A stretch of 64,000 nt of DNA from the NCBI GenBank assembly GCA_947502145.1, contig CANMYO010000001.1, forward strand, positions 1,357,501-1,421,500, given 5' to 3'. This document shows positions 18,085 to 27,055 of the stretch, piece after piece. The notes beneath the pieces were generated by a model that saw nothing but the letters and a program-made list of their open reading frames with translations, made no database searches and had not been told where the DNA came from. The stretch's first letter is position 1; every line of letters starts with the position of its first letter. The translations under genes were made by a program, and so were the position numbers. This DNA is from an uncultured Paracoccaceae bacterium. Lineage in GTDB: Bacteria; Pseudomonadota; Alphaproteobacteria; Rhodobacterales; Rhodobacteraceae.

Positions 18085-19962
18085 ATGACGACGCAACCTA
18101 CGCCCCCCAAAGCGGTTTCAAAGACCGGACATGATCTCATCCAATCATACCTGCGCACATTAGATGGGTCGCCGGGTGTTTATCGGATGTTGGATGCAGA
18201 CAGTCGCGTGCTTTACGTGGGCAAGGCGCGCAACCTGAAGGCACGGGTCAGCAGCTATGCACGGCCAGGGCAACACTCAGGTCGCATCGCGCGGATGATC
18301 CGGGAAACTGCCCAGATGATGTTTCTGACGACACGTACCGAGACCGAAGCGTTGCTGCTTGAACAGAATCTCATCAAACAGCTGAAGCCGCGCTACAATG
18401 TCTTGCTTCGGGATGACAAATCCTTCCCAAACATTCTGGTCGCAAAGGGTCACGCCTTTCCGCAGATCAAGAAACATCGCGGTGCCAAGAAAGAGACCGG
18501 TAACTATTATGGGCCATTCGCTGGGGCAGGGGCCGTCAATCGCACACTTAATCAGCTGCAACGCGTTTTCCTGCTGCGAAACTGTTCTGATAGCGATTTT
18601 GAAACGCGCACCCGGCCCTGTTTGCAATATCAGATTAAGCGGTGCACAGCCCCCTGCGTCGGGCATATCTCGGAAAAGGACTATGCCCTTAGCGTGGATG
18701 ACGCAGAAAAGTTTCTTCAGGGGCGCACCAAGGGGATACAGGAAGGGCTGGCACAGCAGATGTCCGAAGCCGCAGAGGCGATGGAATATGAACGTGCTGC
18801 AGCATTGCGGGACCGGATCAAGGCGCTGACACAGGTGCAATCTGCACAAGGCATAAACCCCAAGGGGGTGGCCGAGGCCGACGTCATGGGGCTTCACATT
18901 GACGGAGGTCAGGCTTGCGTGCAGGTTTTCTTTATCCGCGCGAACCAGAATTGGGGCAATCACGATTACTATCCCCGGATCGGCGGTGATGAAGATGCCT
19001 CTGAGATCATGCAGGCTTTTGTCGGACAGTTCTACTCGAACCGCGAACCGCCGCGCGGGCTGATCCTTTCGCATGGGCTTGATGACGAAGACCTTGTGGC
19101 AGCAGCGCTTGCGGAAAAGGCGGGAAGGAAAGTTGAATTAACGGTTCCGCAACGGGGTGAAAAGGCAGAGCTCGTCAAAGGCGCATTGCGCAATGCACGT
19201 GAAAGCCTTGCACGGAAAATGTCTGAAACCGCAACGCAGGCGCGATTGCTCAAAGGCGTCGCTGAGGCATTTGACCTTGATAAGGTTCCCGCGCGGATCG
19301 AGGTTTATGACAACTCTCATATACAGGGTTCGCATGCGGTGGGTGCCATGATCGTGACTGGACCTGAGGGATATGAGAAGAACCAGTACCGCAAGTTTAA
19401 CATCCGCGGAGATGAACTGACGCCGGGTGACGATTTCGGCATGATGAAAGAAGTTCTGACCCGGAGATTTCAGCGATTGCTGAAGGAAGATCCAAAACGC
19501 CAGTCCGGAAGCTGGCCTGATCTGCTATTGATCGATGGCGGTGCCGGGCAAGTGAGTGCAGTGCGCGAAATCATGGACGATCTTGGCGTGAGCGATGTGC
19601 CAATGGTTGGCGTCGCCAAAGGCATCGACAGGGATGCAGGCAAAGAAGAGTTTCACAGGACCGGAAAACCGGTCATGGCGTTGCGCCACAATGACCCGGT
19701 CCTCTATTTCATACAACGAATGCGGGATGAAGTGCACAGGTTTGCGATCGGGACACATCGCGCAAAGCGGTCAAAGGCGATTGGCGCAACCCCATTGGAT
19801 GACGTTCCAGGTGTCGGTGCGCGGCGTAAGAAGGCACTGCTTGAACACTTTGGATCAGCCAAGGCCGTCTCGCGGGCAAATCTTGCTGACCTTAAGGCGG
19901 TTGAAGGCATATCGGAAAACCTTGCGCAGACGGTCTATGACTACTTTCATGAAAACGGGTGA
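18085..19962 (+). CDS. uvrC: Excinuclease ABC subunit C
   Basis: 625 residues from ATG 18085 (MTTQPTPPKAVSKTG); the frame is open further upstream but that part overlaps the 46-codon frame and does not look like protein. UvrC makes both incisions in nucleotide excision repair. The GIY-YIG nuclease occupies about 25-105 (GVYRMLDADSRVLYVGKARN), the UVR motif about 210-245, the RNase H-like nuclease centres on EVYDNSHIQGSHAVGAMIV near 420, and two helix-hairpin-helix motifs close the protein (LDDVPGVGARRKKAL). No SOS box of the GAAC-N7-GAAC type is seen upstream. Confidence 0.97.
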   Translation: MTTQPTPPKAVSKTGHDLIQSYLRTLDGSPGVYRMLDADSRVLYVGKARNLKARVSSYARPGQHSGRIARMIRETAQMMFLTTRTETEALLLEQNLIKQLKPRYNVLLRDDKSFPNILVAKGHAFPQIKKHRGAKKETGNYYGPFAGAGAVNRTLNQLQRVFLLRNCSDSDFETRTRPCLQYQIKRCTAPCVGHISEKDYALSVDDAEKFLQGRTKGIQEGLAQQMSEAAEAMEYERAAALRDRIKALTQVQSAQGINPKGVAEADVMGLHIDGGQACVQVFFIRANQNWGNHDYYPRIGGDEDASEIMQAFVGQFYSNREPPRGLILSHGLDDEDLVAAALAEKAGRKVELTVPQRGEKAELVKGALRNARESLARKMSETATQARLLKGVAEAFDLDKVPARIEVYDNSHIQGSHAVGAMIVTGPEGYEKNQYRKFNIRGDELTPGDDFGMMKEVLTRRFQRLLKEDPKRQSGSWPDLLLIDGGAGQVSAVREIMDDLGVSDVPMVGVAKGIDRDAGKEEFHRTGKPVMALRHNDPVLYFIQRMRDEVHRFAIGTHRAKRSKAIGATPLDDVPGVGARRKKALLEHFGSAKAVSRANLADLKAVEGISENLAQTVYDYFHENG

Positions 19963-20193
19963 TGTCGATCTGTGGATCGTCAGCATCATCATCACCACAA
20001 TAACGCGATGATGTGACCCGCCGAAGGTTAATCTCTGCCATTCGAAACGAATGTGGGCGTTCCCATTTGCCAGATAGTACCGAAACTTGCAGAGTTCTGC
20101 CCGCCAAAGGTGCACGCACATTCTGCCTCGTTCTTCGCCAACTGCTGCATCTGGGATATGGCAAGTCCGATATGCACGCGGTAAGTTGCGGGC

Positions 20194-20859
20194 ATGACCC
20201 TGAATATCCCCAATATCCTAACGATTCTGCGTCTGTTCGCTGCGCCCGGTGTCGCGATCATGTTTCTGTATTTTAGCCGCCCTTGGGCAGACTGGTTTGC
20301 ACTCGTTCTGTTTGTTAGCGCTGCATTGACTGACTTTGTCGATGGATATCTTGCCCGGGCGTGGAAACAGGAAAGTCGCTTTGGCGCGATGCTTGACCCA
20401 ATTGCAGATAAGGCAATGGTGATTATTGCCCTGCTCGTCATCATCGGATTTTCATCCTGGTCACCCTGGCTGGTCCTTCCTGCTACGGTCATCGTGTTCA
20501 GAGAAGTCTTTGTCAGCGGCCTGCGGGAGTTTCTGGGGGCGTCGGCCAAACTCTTGCAGGTGACCGTGCTGGCAAAATGGAAGACAACCGCCCAGATGGT
20601 GGCTATCGCCACGTTATTTGGGCAAGGTATTTTTCTGCATCATATGTTGGATCGCACTATCGGTATGGACCCGCAGTTGATTGATGACATCATGAACGGG
20701 GTCGTTTCTGACGAAGTAGGTCTCAATTGGCTAAATATGGGTTACACCATGACAGGCTGGTTGGGACTGACCCTGCTATGGTTGGCGGCAATTCTGACAT
20801 TGGTTACCGGGTGGGACTATTTTCGAAAATCGCTTCCCCACCTGCGAGAGGCTGACTAA
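20194..20859 (+). CDS. pgsA: CDP-diacylglycerol-glycerol-3-phosphate 3-phosphatidyltransferase
   Basis: 221 residues, makes phosphatidylglycerophosphate for phosphatidylglycerol synthesis. The CDP-alcohol phosphotransferase motif D-x2-D-G-x2-A-R-x8-G-x3-D-x3-D can be followed through TDFVDGYLARAWKQESRFG and AMLDPIADK (residues 47-72). Several membrane helices. The protein is about 30 residues longer than E. coli PgsA, with an extra segment near 145-190. Its stop codon overlaps moaD (TAATG). Confidence 0.94.
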   Translation: MTLNIPNILTILRLFAAPGVAIMFLYFSRPWADWFALVLFVSAALTDFVDGYLARAWKQESRFGAMLDPIADKAMVIIALLVIIGFSSWSPWLVLPATVIVFREVFVSGLREFLGASAKLLQVTVLAKWKTTAQMVAIATLFGQGIFLHHMLDRTIGMDPQLIDDIMNGVVSDEVGLNWLNMGYTMTGWLGLTLLWLAAILTLVTGWDYFRKSLPHLREAD

Positions 20860-21104
20860 TGGATATTCTCTATTTCGCCTGGTTACGTGAACGGGTCGGT
20901 CTCCCCCGGGAAACCATCAACACGGACGCCAAAACCGTTGCAGATTTGGTCTCAGAACTTGTTGAAAGGGAGGAACGCTACGCCGTGGCATTTGCTGATA
21001 TCTCAGCGCTTCGTGTGGCTACCGATCAAGAGTTGACCGATTTTGACGCCTCGCTTGAAGGTGTGCGCGAAGTCGCGTTTTTTCCTCCGATGACAGGTGG
21101 ATGA
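20859..21104 (+). CDS. moaD: Molybdopterin synthase small subunit MoaD
   Basis: 81 residues with the ubiquitin-like fold and the essential C-terminal Gly-Gly (FPPMTGG), which carries the thiocarboxylate sulfur used to build the molybdopterin dithiolene. It starts at the pgsA stop and overlaps moaE by 4 bases, so subunit ratios are probably set by coupled translation. Confidence 0.95.
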   Translation: MDILYFAWLRERVGLPRETINTDAKTVADLVSELVEREERYAVAFADISALRVATDQELTDFDASLEGVREVAFFPPMTGG

Positions 21105-21544
21105 TGGATATTCGGGTTCAGGAGGGCGCGTTTGACCCGGGCATTGAGTTGAACGGATTTACCGATGGGCAACCCAATGCTGGCGCAATCGTCAGTTTCA
21201 CCGGTGTGGTGCGCAAGGTGAGCGAAAAGATGCAGTTCATGCAGATCGAGCATTATCCTGGCATGACGGAAAATGCGCTTAGGAGCATTGCATCGAATGC
21301 GGTTGAGCGGTGGTCGCTCATTGACGTGCTTATCATTCATCGGTTTGGAGACCTGCGTCCGGCGGAACCGATCATGATGGTTGCGACTGCGGCAAAACAC
21401 CGCGCTGATGCGTTTGCCGCGGCCGATTTCTTGATGGACTTCCTGAAGTCGCGCGCACCTTTCTGGAAGAAAGAGGTCAGCGTCGACAAGTCAACTTGGG
21501 TGAGCGCGAAGCAAACGGACGAGGATGCCCTGTCACGCTGGTAA
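21101..21544 (+). CDS. moaE: Molybdopterin synthase catalytic subunit MoaE
   Basis: 147 residues. MoaE binds precursor Z and accepts sulfur from MoaD. Family motifs are present: GAIVSFTGVVRK, EHYPGMTE, IIHRFGDLRPAEPIMMV and the catalytic lysine region KSRAPFWKKE. The ATG overlaps the moaD stop (ATGA). The last gene of the uvrC-pgsA-moaDE run. Confidence 0.95.
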   Translation: MMDIRVQEGAFDPGIELNGFTDGQPNAGAIVSFTGVVRKVSEKMQFMQIEHYPGMTENALRSIASNAVERWSLIDVLIIHRFGDLRPAEPIMMVATAAKHRADAFAAADFLMDFLKSRAPFWKKEVSVDKSTWVSAKQTDEDALSRW

Positions 21545-21790
21545 GCGGCGCCTGATAGGGTTGAATTTTAGTGTGACCACTTAGACAAATATCAATCTCA
21601 TGAAAGAATCGGCGTGTATTGTTGCGCGTGGCATTCCTGTCTCGAAACACTGGAACTCGTGACGCGACCACGATCATCAAGCGGAACCGGATCGCTACGG
21701 CACAACAAAAATTGCCGCGTTGGTCTGGGTTCTTAACGCCACGTTAGTGCCATCTGGTGATGCTGGGGCAGCCCTATCGACAGGTCTGCC
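21545..21790. other. Intergenic region between moaE and the EAL gene
   Basis: About 246 bases with no convincing reading frame on either strand, no strong hairpin with a T tract and no recognised site. It probably holds the promoter of the EAL gene. Confidence 0.5.
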
Positions 21791-22603
21791 ATGACTTCTG
21801 CGAATTTGCCAAATACCATGGACCTAGAACAGCCACCGGCTGACCCGCTTGCTTATGCAATCGCAAGTCGCGATGCCGATGTATTGAAACTGGTCAAGTC
21901 AGCACTTGCGGAGGGCCATGCTAGATTGGCATTTCAACCCGTTGTCCTGGCGCAAGACCAATCACAGGTCGCTTTTTATGAGGGATTGATCCGGGTTTTA
22001 GACGATGCCGGCAGGGTCATCCCTGCTGCGCAGTTCATGCCAGTCATCGAAGAAACGGACCTTGGCCGACAGATCGATGCCGTGACTCTGGATCTTGCGT
22101 TTCGAATGCTGCGCTACAATCCAGAGATGCGGCTTTCTGTGAATGTCTCAGCGCGGTCGTTTGGGGATGGGCGCTGGCGCAAGGTTCTTGAAGCAGGGCT
22201 GCAGGAACCTGGGGCGCTTGGCGAACGTCTGATCTTCGAAATTAGCGAAACATCGGCCATGATGCTGCATGAGGTTGTCATGCGGTTTATGGAAGAAATG
22301 CAGCCAAGGGGCGTGTGTTTCGCATTGGATGGGTTTGGCGGTGGTATGACGGCATTTCGCCACCTAAAAGAGTTCTTCTTTGACCTCGTGAAAGTGGACA
22401 AGTCATTCGTAAAAGGGATCGCATCCCAGCCCGACGACCAGGTTCTTGTTGAGGCGCTTATTACAGTGGCCCATCAGTTTGAGATGTTTGCCGTTGTCGA
22501 AGGTGTCGAAGGTCGACTCGACGCTGACTTTTTGAAAGGTATTGGTGCAGACTGCCTGCAGGGGTTTCACATTGGTCCACCCCGATTTGACCTAGGTACA
22601 TAG
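21791..22603 (+). CDS. EAL-domain protein, probably degenerate c-di-GMP phosphodiesterase
   Basis: 270 residues, a stand-alone EAL domain. The signature is EGL (FYEGLIRVLD), Asn of SVNVSA is kept, as are EISET, KVDKSF and VVEGVE. The DDFGTG motif, however, reads LDGFGGG: its second metal-binding aspartate is glycine, and the loop-6 glycine pattern is altered. Activity may be lost and the protein may act as a c-di-GMP sensor or partner. No GGDEF or sensor domain is attached. It lies upstream of phaA on the same strand but 130 bases away. Confidence 0.88.
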   Translation: MTSANLPNTMDLEQPPADPLAYAIASRDADVLKLVKSALAEGHARLAFQPVVLAQDQSQVAFYEGLIRVLDDAGRVIPAAQFMPVIEETDLGRQIDAVTLDLAFRMLRYNPEMRLSVNVSARSFGDGRWRKVLEAGLQEPGALGERLIFEISETSAMMLHEVVMRFMEEMQPRGVCFALDGFGGGMTAFRHLKEFFFDLVKVDKSFVKGIASQPDDQVLVEALITVAHQFEMFAVVEGVEGRLDADFLKGIGADCLQGFHIGPPRFDLGT

Positions 22604-22735
22604 GGAATCGCGTTGCCCTGATCAATCCGAGGCCTTAAACAAGTTGTGACGCAGCGGGCCGGGGCTTACTGTGGTTGCACGCGCGGAAATCGCGCTCCGG
22701 TCCGCTCATATTGAGTCGAATGAGAGGACATATCC

Positions 22736-23911
22736 ATGACCAACGTCGTAATCGCTTCTGCTGCTCGTACCCCGGTCGGCAGTTTTCTGGGTTCGTTCGC
22801 GAATGTTCCCGCACATGATCTGGGTGCCGCTGTATTGGAAGAGGTGGTCGCCCGTGCCGGGATTGAAAAATCCGATGTCAGCGAGACGATTTTGGGTCAG
22901 GTTCTGACGGCTGCCCAGGGGCAAAACCCTGCGCGGCAGGCGCATGTGAATGCGGGTCTGCCAATTGAAAGTGCCGCTTGGGGGATTAACCAGGTCTGTG
23001 GGTCCGGCTTGCGCGCCGTCGCGCTGGGCGCCCAGCACATCCAATTGGGTGATGCCAATATCGTCGCCGCTGGCGGTCAAGAGAATATGTCGATGTCGCC
23101 CCATGCTGCACCGCTGCGCCAGGGGCAGAAAATGGGCGACATGAATTACATCGACACGATGATCCGTGACGGACTTTGGGACGCTTTCAATGGCTACCAC
23201 ATGGGCCAGACCGCCGAGAATGTAGCCGAAAAATTCCAGATCACACGCGACCAGCAAGATGAATTTGCGGTTGCCTCGCAAAACAAGGCTGAGGCCGCAC
23301 AGAAAGCTGGCAAGTTTGCCGACGAAATTGTTGCTTATACTGTCAAAGGTCGTCGCGGTGACACAGTTGTCGATCAGGATGAATATATCCGTCACGGCGC
23401 CACACTGGAGAATATGCAGAAGTTGCGTCCGGCCTTTATCAAGGACGGGACAGTGACGGCTGCCAATGCTTCGGGCCTAAACGACGGTGCGGCGGCAACT
23501 CTCCTGATGTCCGCTGACGAGGCTGAAAAGCGCGGAATTGAGCCTTTGGCCCGGATCGTGTCCTACGCAACCGCTGGATTGGATCCTGCGATCATGGGGG
23601 TTGGACCAGTCAACGCGAGCCGCAAGGCGCTGGAAAAGGCTGGCTGGAAGGCTGAAGATTTGGATCTTGTCGAAGCAAATGAAGCATTTGCTGCGCAGGC
23701 CTGCGCCGTGAACAAGGAGATGGGATGGAATCCTGATGTCGTGAACGTCAATGGCGGTGCCATCGCGATTGGCCACCCAATCGGGGCATCCGGATGCCGC
23801 GTTCTGAATACCTTGTTGTTCGAAATGAAGCGTCGTGGTGCGAAAAAGGGTCTTGCCACCCTTTGTATCGGTGGCGGCATGGGCGTTGCCCTGTGCGTTG
23901 AGCGCGGATAG
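22736..23911 (+). CDS. phaA: Acetyl-CoA acetyltransferase (beta-ketothiolase)
   Basis: 391 residues, full thiolase length. Condenses two acetyl-CoA to acetoacetyl-CoA, the first step of polyhydroxybutyrate synthesis. The nucleophilic cysteine is in [14 protein letters not shown] near residue 88, the histidine in [19 protein letters not shown] near 348, and the second cysteine in TLCIGGGMG near 378. A strong SD (gagagga) precedes the ATG. Followed by phaB on the same strand after a hairpin. Confidence 0.96.
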   Translation: MTNVVIASAARTPVGSFLGSFANVPAHDLGAAVLEEVVARAGIEKSDVSETILGQVLTAAQGQNPARQAHVNAGLPIESAAWGINQVCGSGLRAVALGAQHIQLGDANIVAAGGQENMSMSPHAAPLRQGQKMGDMNYIDTMIRDGLWDAFNGYHMGQTAENVAEKFQITRDQQDEFAVASQNKAEAAQKAGKFADEIVAYTVKGRRGDTVVDQDEYIRHGATLENMQKLRPAFIKDGTVTAANASGLNDGAAATLLMSADEAEKRGIEPLARIVSYATAGLDPAIMGVGPVNASRKALEKAGWKAEDLDLVEANEAFAAQACAVNKEMGWNPDVVNVNGGAIAIGHPIGASGCRVLNTLLFEMKRRGAKKGLATLCIGGGMGVALCVERG

Positions 23912-23925
23912 GCCAAAAAGTTACG

Positions 23926-23956
23926 AACGGTTGCGCAATAATCTTGCGTAACCGTT
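23926..23956 (+). terminator. Hairpin between phaA and phaB
   Basis: A 13-base stem with a single G-T wobble (aacggttgcgcaa paired with ttgcgtaaccgtt) and a 5-base loop, followed by ttcattttcg. It may be a partial terminator lowering phaB relative to phaA, or an mRNA-stabilising 3' end. Confidence 0.65.
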
Positions 23957-24001
23957 TTCATTTTCGTAATTTGATTTCACAAATACTGAGGGAGTACTCA
24001 C

Positions 24002-24727
24002 ATGGCACGTGTCGCAATTGTGACCGGTGGATCGCGCGGAATTGGCGCGGCAATATCTAAGGCGCTGCAGGCAGAGGGCTGCGTCGTTGCGGCAACCTAT
24101 GCAGGGAATGACGAAAAAGCGGCTGCATTCACGGATGAGACCGGCATTAAGACCTACAAATGGGACGTTGCCGATTACGAGGCATGTGCCGCCGGTATCA
24201 AACAGATCGAAGCCGACCTCGGTCCGGTCGATATCCTTGTCAACAATGCCGGAATCACGCGCGATGCGCCGTTCCACAAGATGACTCCTGATCACTGGAA
24301 TGCTGTCATCAACACCAACCTCTCAGGCTTGTTCAACATGACACACAACGTGTGGGGTGGCATGCGCGAGCGGAAGTTTGGCCGCGTCATTTCAATCTCT
24401 TCGATTAACGGCCAGAAGGGGCAGTTCGCTCAGGCCAACTATGCCGCAGCAAAGGCCGGTGACATCGGGTTTACCAAGGCGCTTGCACAAGAAGGCGCGC
24501 GCGCCGGGATTACGGTGAATGTAATTGCGCCTGGCTACATCAATACCGAGATGATGAGCACGATACCGGAAAAGGTCATGAACGAAGTCATCCTGCCGCA
24601 GATTCCGGTTGGCCGTCTTGGTGAAGCCGAAGAGATTGCCCGCGCCGTGGTGTTTCTTGCGTCAGACGATGCTGGCTTTGTAACCGGATCCACGATCTCT
24701 GCGAATGGTGGTCAATACATGACCTAA
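24002..24727 (+). CDS. phaB: Acetoacetyl-CoA reductase
   Basis: 241 residues, SDR family. Reduces acetoacetyl-CoA to (R)-3-hydroxybutyryl-CoA with NADPH for PHB. TGGSRGIGAAI cofactor loop, NNAGITRDAPFHKM, catalytic Ser in ISISSINGQKGQ, and Tyr-Lys in NYAAAKAG. The sequence GQFAQANYAAAKAG is characteristic of PhaB. A gagggag ribosome site precedes the ATG. No phaC polymerase gene is in the window. Confidence 0.96.
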   Translation: MARVAIVTGGSRGIGAAISKALQAEGCVVAATYAGNDEKAAAFTDETGIKTYKWDVADYEACAAGIKQIEADLGPVDILVNNAGITRDAPFHKMTPDHWNAVINTNLSGLFNMTHNVWGGMRERKFGRVISISSINGQKGQFAQANYAAAKAGDIGFTKALAQEGARAGITVNVIAPGYINTEMMSTIPEKVMNEVILPQIPVGRLGEAEEIARAVVFLASDDAGFVTGSTISANGGQYMT

Positions 24728-24749
24728 GACGGTCAGATTGACTGACAAA

Positions 24750-24777
24750 AGGGGTCGTGGTGAAAACCTCGGCCCCT
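24750..24777 (+). terminator. Terminator-like hairpin after phaB
   Basis: Stem aggggtcg/cggcccct extended by ggt/acc around a GAAA tetraloop, 23 bases after the phaB stop. A clear T run is lacking (cttgcttgg), so termination strength is uncertain. Confidence 0.6.
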
Positions 24778-24815
24778 CTTGCTTGGCGTTCGGCTGCTTG
24801 TGCAGTCGTAGCGCC

Positions 24816-24926
24816 TTAGGTCTTGCGGGTTATGAATGCCCATAATTCACGCCAGACCTTTCCTCTTTCCAAATGTGCATGGTCGATCGCGGATCTGATG
24901 CGAGGGTCAGTTGTGCTTTCAATCAT
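24816..24926 (-). CDS. Putative 36-residue small protein
   Basis: ATG at 24926, TAA at 24816, preceded on its strand by aaaggatggaaag, a good ribosome site at about 8 bases. The peptide (MIESTTDPRIRSAIDHAHLE...) is amphipathic, with alternating Arg/His and hydrophobic residues and a basic end. It looks more protein-like than the overlapping plus-strand frame. Family unknown. It is divergent from the LysR gene at 25025, so the two may share a regulatory region. Confidence 0.45.
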   Translation of the reverse strand: MIESTTDPRIRSAIDHAHLERGKVWRELWAFITRKT

Positions 24927-25024
24927 CTTTCCATCCTTTGTGCTGTTGGACCCAATATGGAGCGCGTTCAATCTTCCGACAAACGAGACTTCCTACTGTC
25001 TCAGTTAAGCTGTATTAAATTGAA

Positions 25025-25972
25025 ATGCCTGCTCGTCTTCCCCCACTCACGGCCCTTCGCGCGTTCGAAGCTGCGGCGCGGCACATGTCCTTTTCAAAGG
25101 CCGCGGCAGAGCTGCACGTGACACCCGCCGCTTTGTCATATCAAATAAAAGCGCTTGAAGCTGACCTTGGGATGCCCGTATTTCGTCGTCTGAACCGCGC
25201 TGTAGAATTGACACCCGCTGGCCGCGCGCTTGCCCCAGGTGTGACCGATGCATTTGCCGGGCTCTCTTCTGCCTGGAGAAATACACAACGATTAAAGGAT
25301 GATGGAGTACTAACGGTGACTGCCGGTCCAGCCTTCACATCAAAATGGCTGGCACCGCGGATGTTTGAATTCACGCAGGCGCATCCGGAAATCGACTTGC
25401 GATTTCTGGCGACGTTACGATTGGTAGACTTTGGTCGCGACGAAGTCGATGTGGCGATCCGGTTCGGAGAACAGGATTTTGAAGATCTCTACGTGCGCCC
25501 ATTGGTGCGGGAATGGATCACGCCGATGGCCTCGCCGTCACTTACAGCTCAACTTAAGAAAATTTCAGATCTCAGATCGGTAACACTCGTTCATGACGAC
25601 TCGTTGGCAGGCTTCCGGCAACCTGCGGATTGGCAGTTGTGGTGCCGCGCAACCGGGGTCGATCTGGATATCGGTCATGGGCCAAGGTTCAGTCAGGCTG
25701 ACCATGCATTGGATGCCGCCATGGCGGGGGCAGGGGTCGTGCTTGGCCGGGTTTCGCTGGCGACAAGGGCACTCCAGTCAGGGCGATTGGTGGCCCCGTT
25801 CGATTTCGGAATTATTCTTAGACCGCAATTCCGCTTCGTTTGCCCAAAAGGTACAGAGACACGACCGCAGGTGGCGGCATTCGAATCTTGGGTAACGGGT
25901 GAAATTAGCGCGTCTGAGACCCTTTCAAAGGGTTGGACACTCATTCACGCCGATGATGTGCCCACTTCGTAG
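25025..25972 (+). CDS. LysR-family transcriptional regulator (GcvA-like)
   Basis: 315 residues. N-terminal winged helix-turn-helix (LPPLTALRAFEAAARHMSFS, then AAAELHVTPAALSYQIKALE) of the GcvA/AmpR subgroup, followed by a two-lobed effector domain (LTVTAGPAFTSKWLAPR, DVAIRFGEQDF). The target and ligand are unknown. Divergently oriented from the 36-codon frame. A perfect hairpin follows the stop codon directly. Confidence 0.93.
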   Translation: MPARLPPLTALRAFEAAARHMSFSKAAAELHVTPAALSYQIKALEADLGMPVFRRLNRAVELTPAGRALAPGVTDAFAGLSSAWRNTQRLKDDGVLTVTAGPAFTSKWLAPRMFEFTQAHPEIDLRFLATLRLVDFGRDEVDVAIRFGEQDFEDLYVRPLVREWITPMASPSLTAQLKKISDLRSVTLVHDDSLAGFRQPADWQLWCRATGVDLDIGHGPRFSQADHALDAAMAGAGVVLGRVSLATRALQSGRLVAPFDFGIILRPQFRFVCPKGTETRPQVAAFESWVTGEISASETLSKGWTLIHADDVPTS

Positions 25973-25995
25973 GCACTGGCGCGATGCGCCAGTGC
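25973..25995. terminator. Perfect hairpin between convergent genes
   Basis: GCACTGGCGC-gat-GCGCCAGTGC, a perfect 10-base stem starting directly after the LysR stop and ending 10 bases before the DUF465 stop on the other strand. It serves convergent genes; no T run on either side, so the termination role is likely but not certain. Confidence 0.65.
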
Positions 25996-26005
25996 AATTC
26001 GCCGC

Positions 26006-26173
26006 TCAGGCCGGACTGAGCTTGCTGATTTCCTCTTTAATCATAAGCTTTTGCTTCTTTAACTTCGCAATCTCGAGATCATCCGTGGCGGGACTGCGTT
26101 GTAGCGCCTCCACCGAATCTGACAGGTTTTGATGTTTTTTCTTCAGTTCCTGCAAATGCGAACTCAAGCTCAT
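26006..26173 (-). CDS. DUF465 (YdcH-like) small coiled-coil protein
   Basis: 55 residues: MSLSSHLQELKKKHQNLSDS at the start and AKLKKQKLMIKEEISKL near the end. The heptad-rich, lysine-rich pattern and length match DUF465/YdcH proteins common in alphaproteobacteria. Start ATG 26173 has a strong aggagg site. Function unknown; a cytoplasmic coiled coil is expected. A promoter candidate lies about 100 bases upstream. Confidence 0.88.
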   Translation of the reverse strand: MSLSSHLQELKKKHQNLSDSVEALQRSPATDDLEIAKLKKQKLMIKEEISKLSPA

Positions 26174-26269
26174 GGTCGTCCTCCTGTGAAGAATTGCGAT
26201 ATCTCACTGCACCATATTGCCAACCCCGTGTCACGCCGCAGGGCAGCAAAATGCTGTGAATTTCCGTAA

Positions 26270-26298
26270 ATTCAACTTGCGACATAAAAAGTTGTCAA
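26270..26298 (-). promoter_or_regulatory. Candidate sigma-70 promoter of the DUF465 gene
   Basis: On the minus strand TTGACA (26298-26293), 17-base spacer, then TTGAAT (26275-26270). It lies about 97 bases before the DUF465 start. The -35 is perfect and the -10 matches four of six consensus positions. Confidence 0.4.
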
Positions 26299-26302
26299 AT
26301 GG

Positions 26303-27055
26303 TTAAGACGTAATGTCCAAAGGTGCACCCGCACGCAGAATCGACCTGACATGCGGTGTGTAGCTTTCGACGTCCTTCGCGTGTGCGACCCCTTCATGCA
26401 TGATCAACGCCGAAGCCATTTGGAAGGCGGCTCTGCCAGAATGTCGACCGCGCAGAAGAAACCGTTCCGGAGAACGACCGGAGCGGGCAACGATCGGTTT
26501 CACCACAATACTGCCTAGGCGACTTTCGATTGATGTAATTACATCCGGCAACCTGTCCATACGTTGGATCAGGGTGAGGTAACCGCCAGGCGCAAGGCGC
26601 CGAATTCCGGCGTCAATCCACTCCGACAGCGGTGTGCTGCCGCCAAACGCTATGTCGCGACCGGTGTCGTTGGACGTGCTGCCCTTTGTCCGATCAAAAT
26701 ATGGGGGGTTCATGATGACTTGATTGAACTGCGTCTGCCGCAGGTCCAGTGGCAGATTCCGCAGGTCAGCAGTATATACCCGCATTTTTTGGCCGTTATC
26801 GACCGCATTGCGCTGGGCAAGTGCTGCATATTCGGGCTGAATTTCGACTCCGATCAAGCTCACGCCCTTGACCCTTGCGCCGACACATAGGGCGGCAGTT
26901 CCAACGCCGCATCCGATATCAAGAAGGTTCTGGCCCCTCTTGACCTGCACGGATGCCGCCAAAAGAACTGGATCAACTCCGGCTCTGTAGCCTTCCAACG
27001 GCTGCCAAAGTTCTAGCTTGCCGCCCAAAAATTTGTCACGAGTCGTCTTGTTCAC
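26303..27055 (-). CDS. N6-adenine methyltransferase (TrmN6-like)
   Basis: 250 residues, Rossmann SAM-dependent methyltransferase. The SAM loop reads LLDIGCGVGTAALCVG near residues 45-60 and the catalytic N6-adenine motif is NPPY in QVIMNPPYFDRTKGS. The size and domain order fit TrmN6, which methylates A37 of tRNA-Val, but the exact substrate is not proven. GTG start overlaps the stop of the DUF2007 gene (GTGA), so the two are translated together. Confidence 0.88.
   Translation of the reverse strand: MNKTTRDKFLGGKLELWQPLEGYRAGVDPVLLAASVQVKRGQNLLDIGCGVGTAALCVGARVKGVSLIGVEIQPEYAALAQRNAVDNGQKMRVYTADLRNLPLDLRQTQFNQVIMNPPYFDRTKGSTSNDTGRDIAFGGSTPLSEWIDAGIRRLAPGGYLTLIQRMDRLPDVITSIESRLGSIVVKPIVARSGRSPERFLLRGRHSGRAAFQMASALIMHEGVAHAKDVESYTPHVRSILRAGAPLDITS

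Noticed and set aside
19981-20000. Short run of cat/cac triplets after uvrC
   Set aside because: Low-complexity intergenic sequence, too short to be a meaningful repeat.
20028-20195. 55-codon minus-strand frame antisense to the start of pgsA
   Set aside because: Composition is protein-like but there is no good ribosome site and no recognised family; it lies in the likely pgsA promoter region.
24823-25008. 61-codon plus-strand frame between phaB and the LysR gene
   Set aside because: No ribosome site or family; the minus-strand 36-codon frame is better supported.
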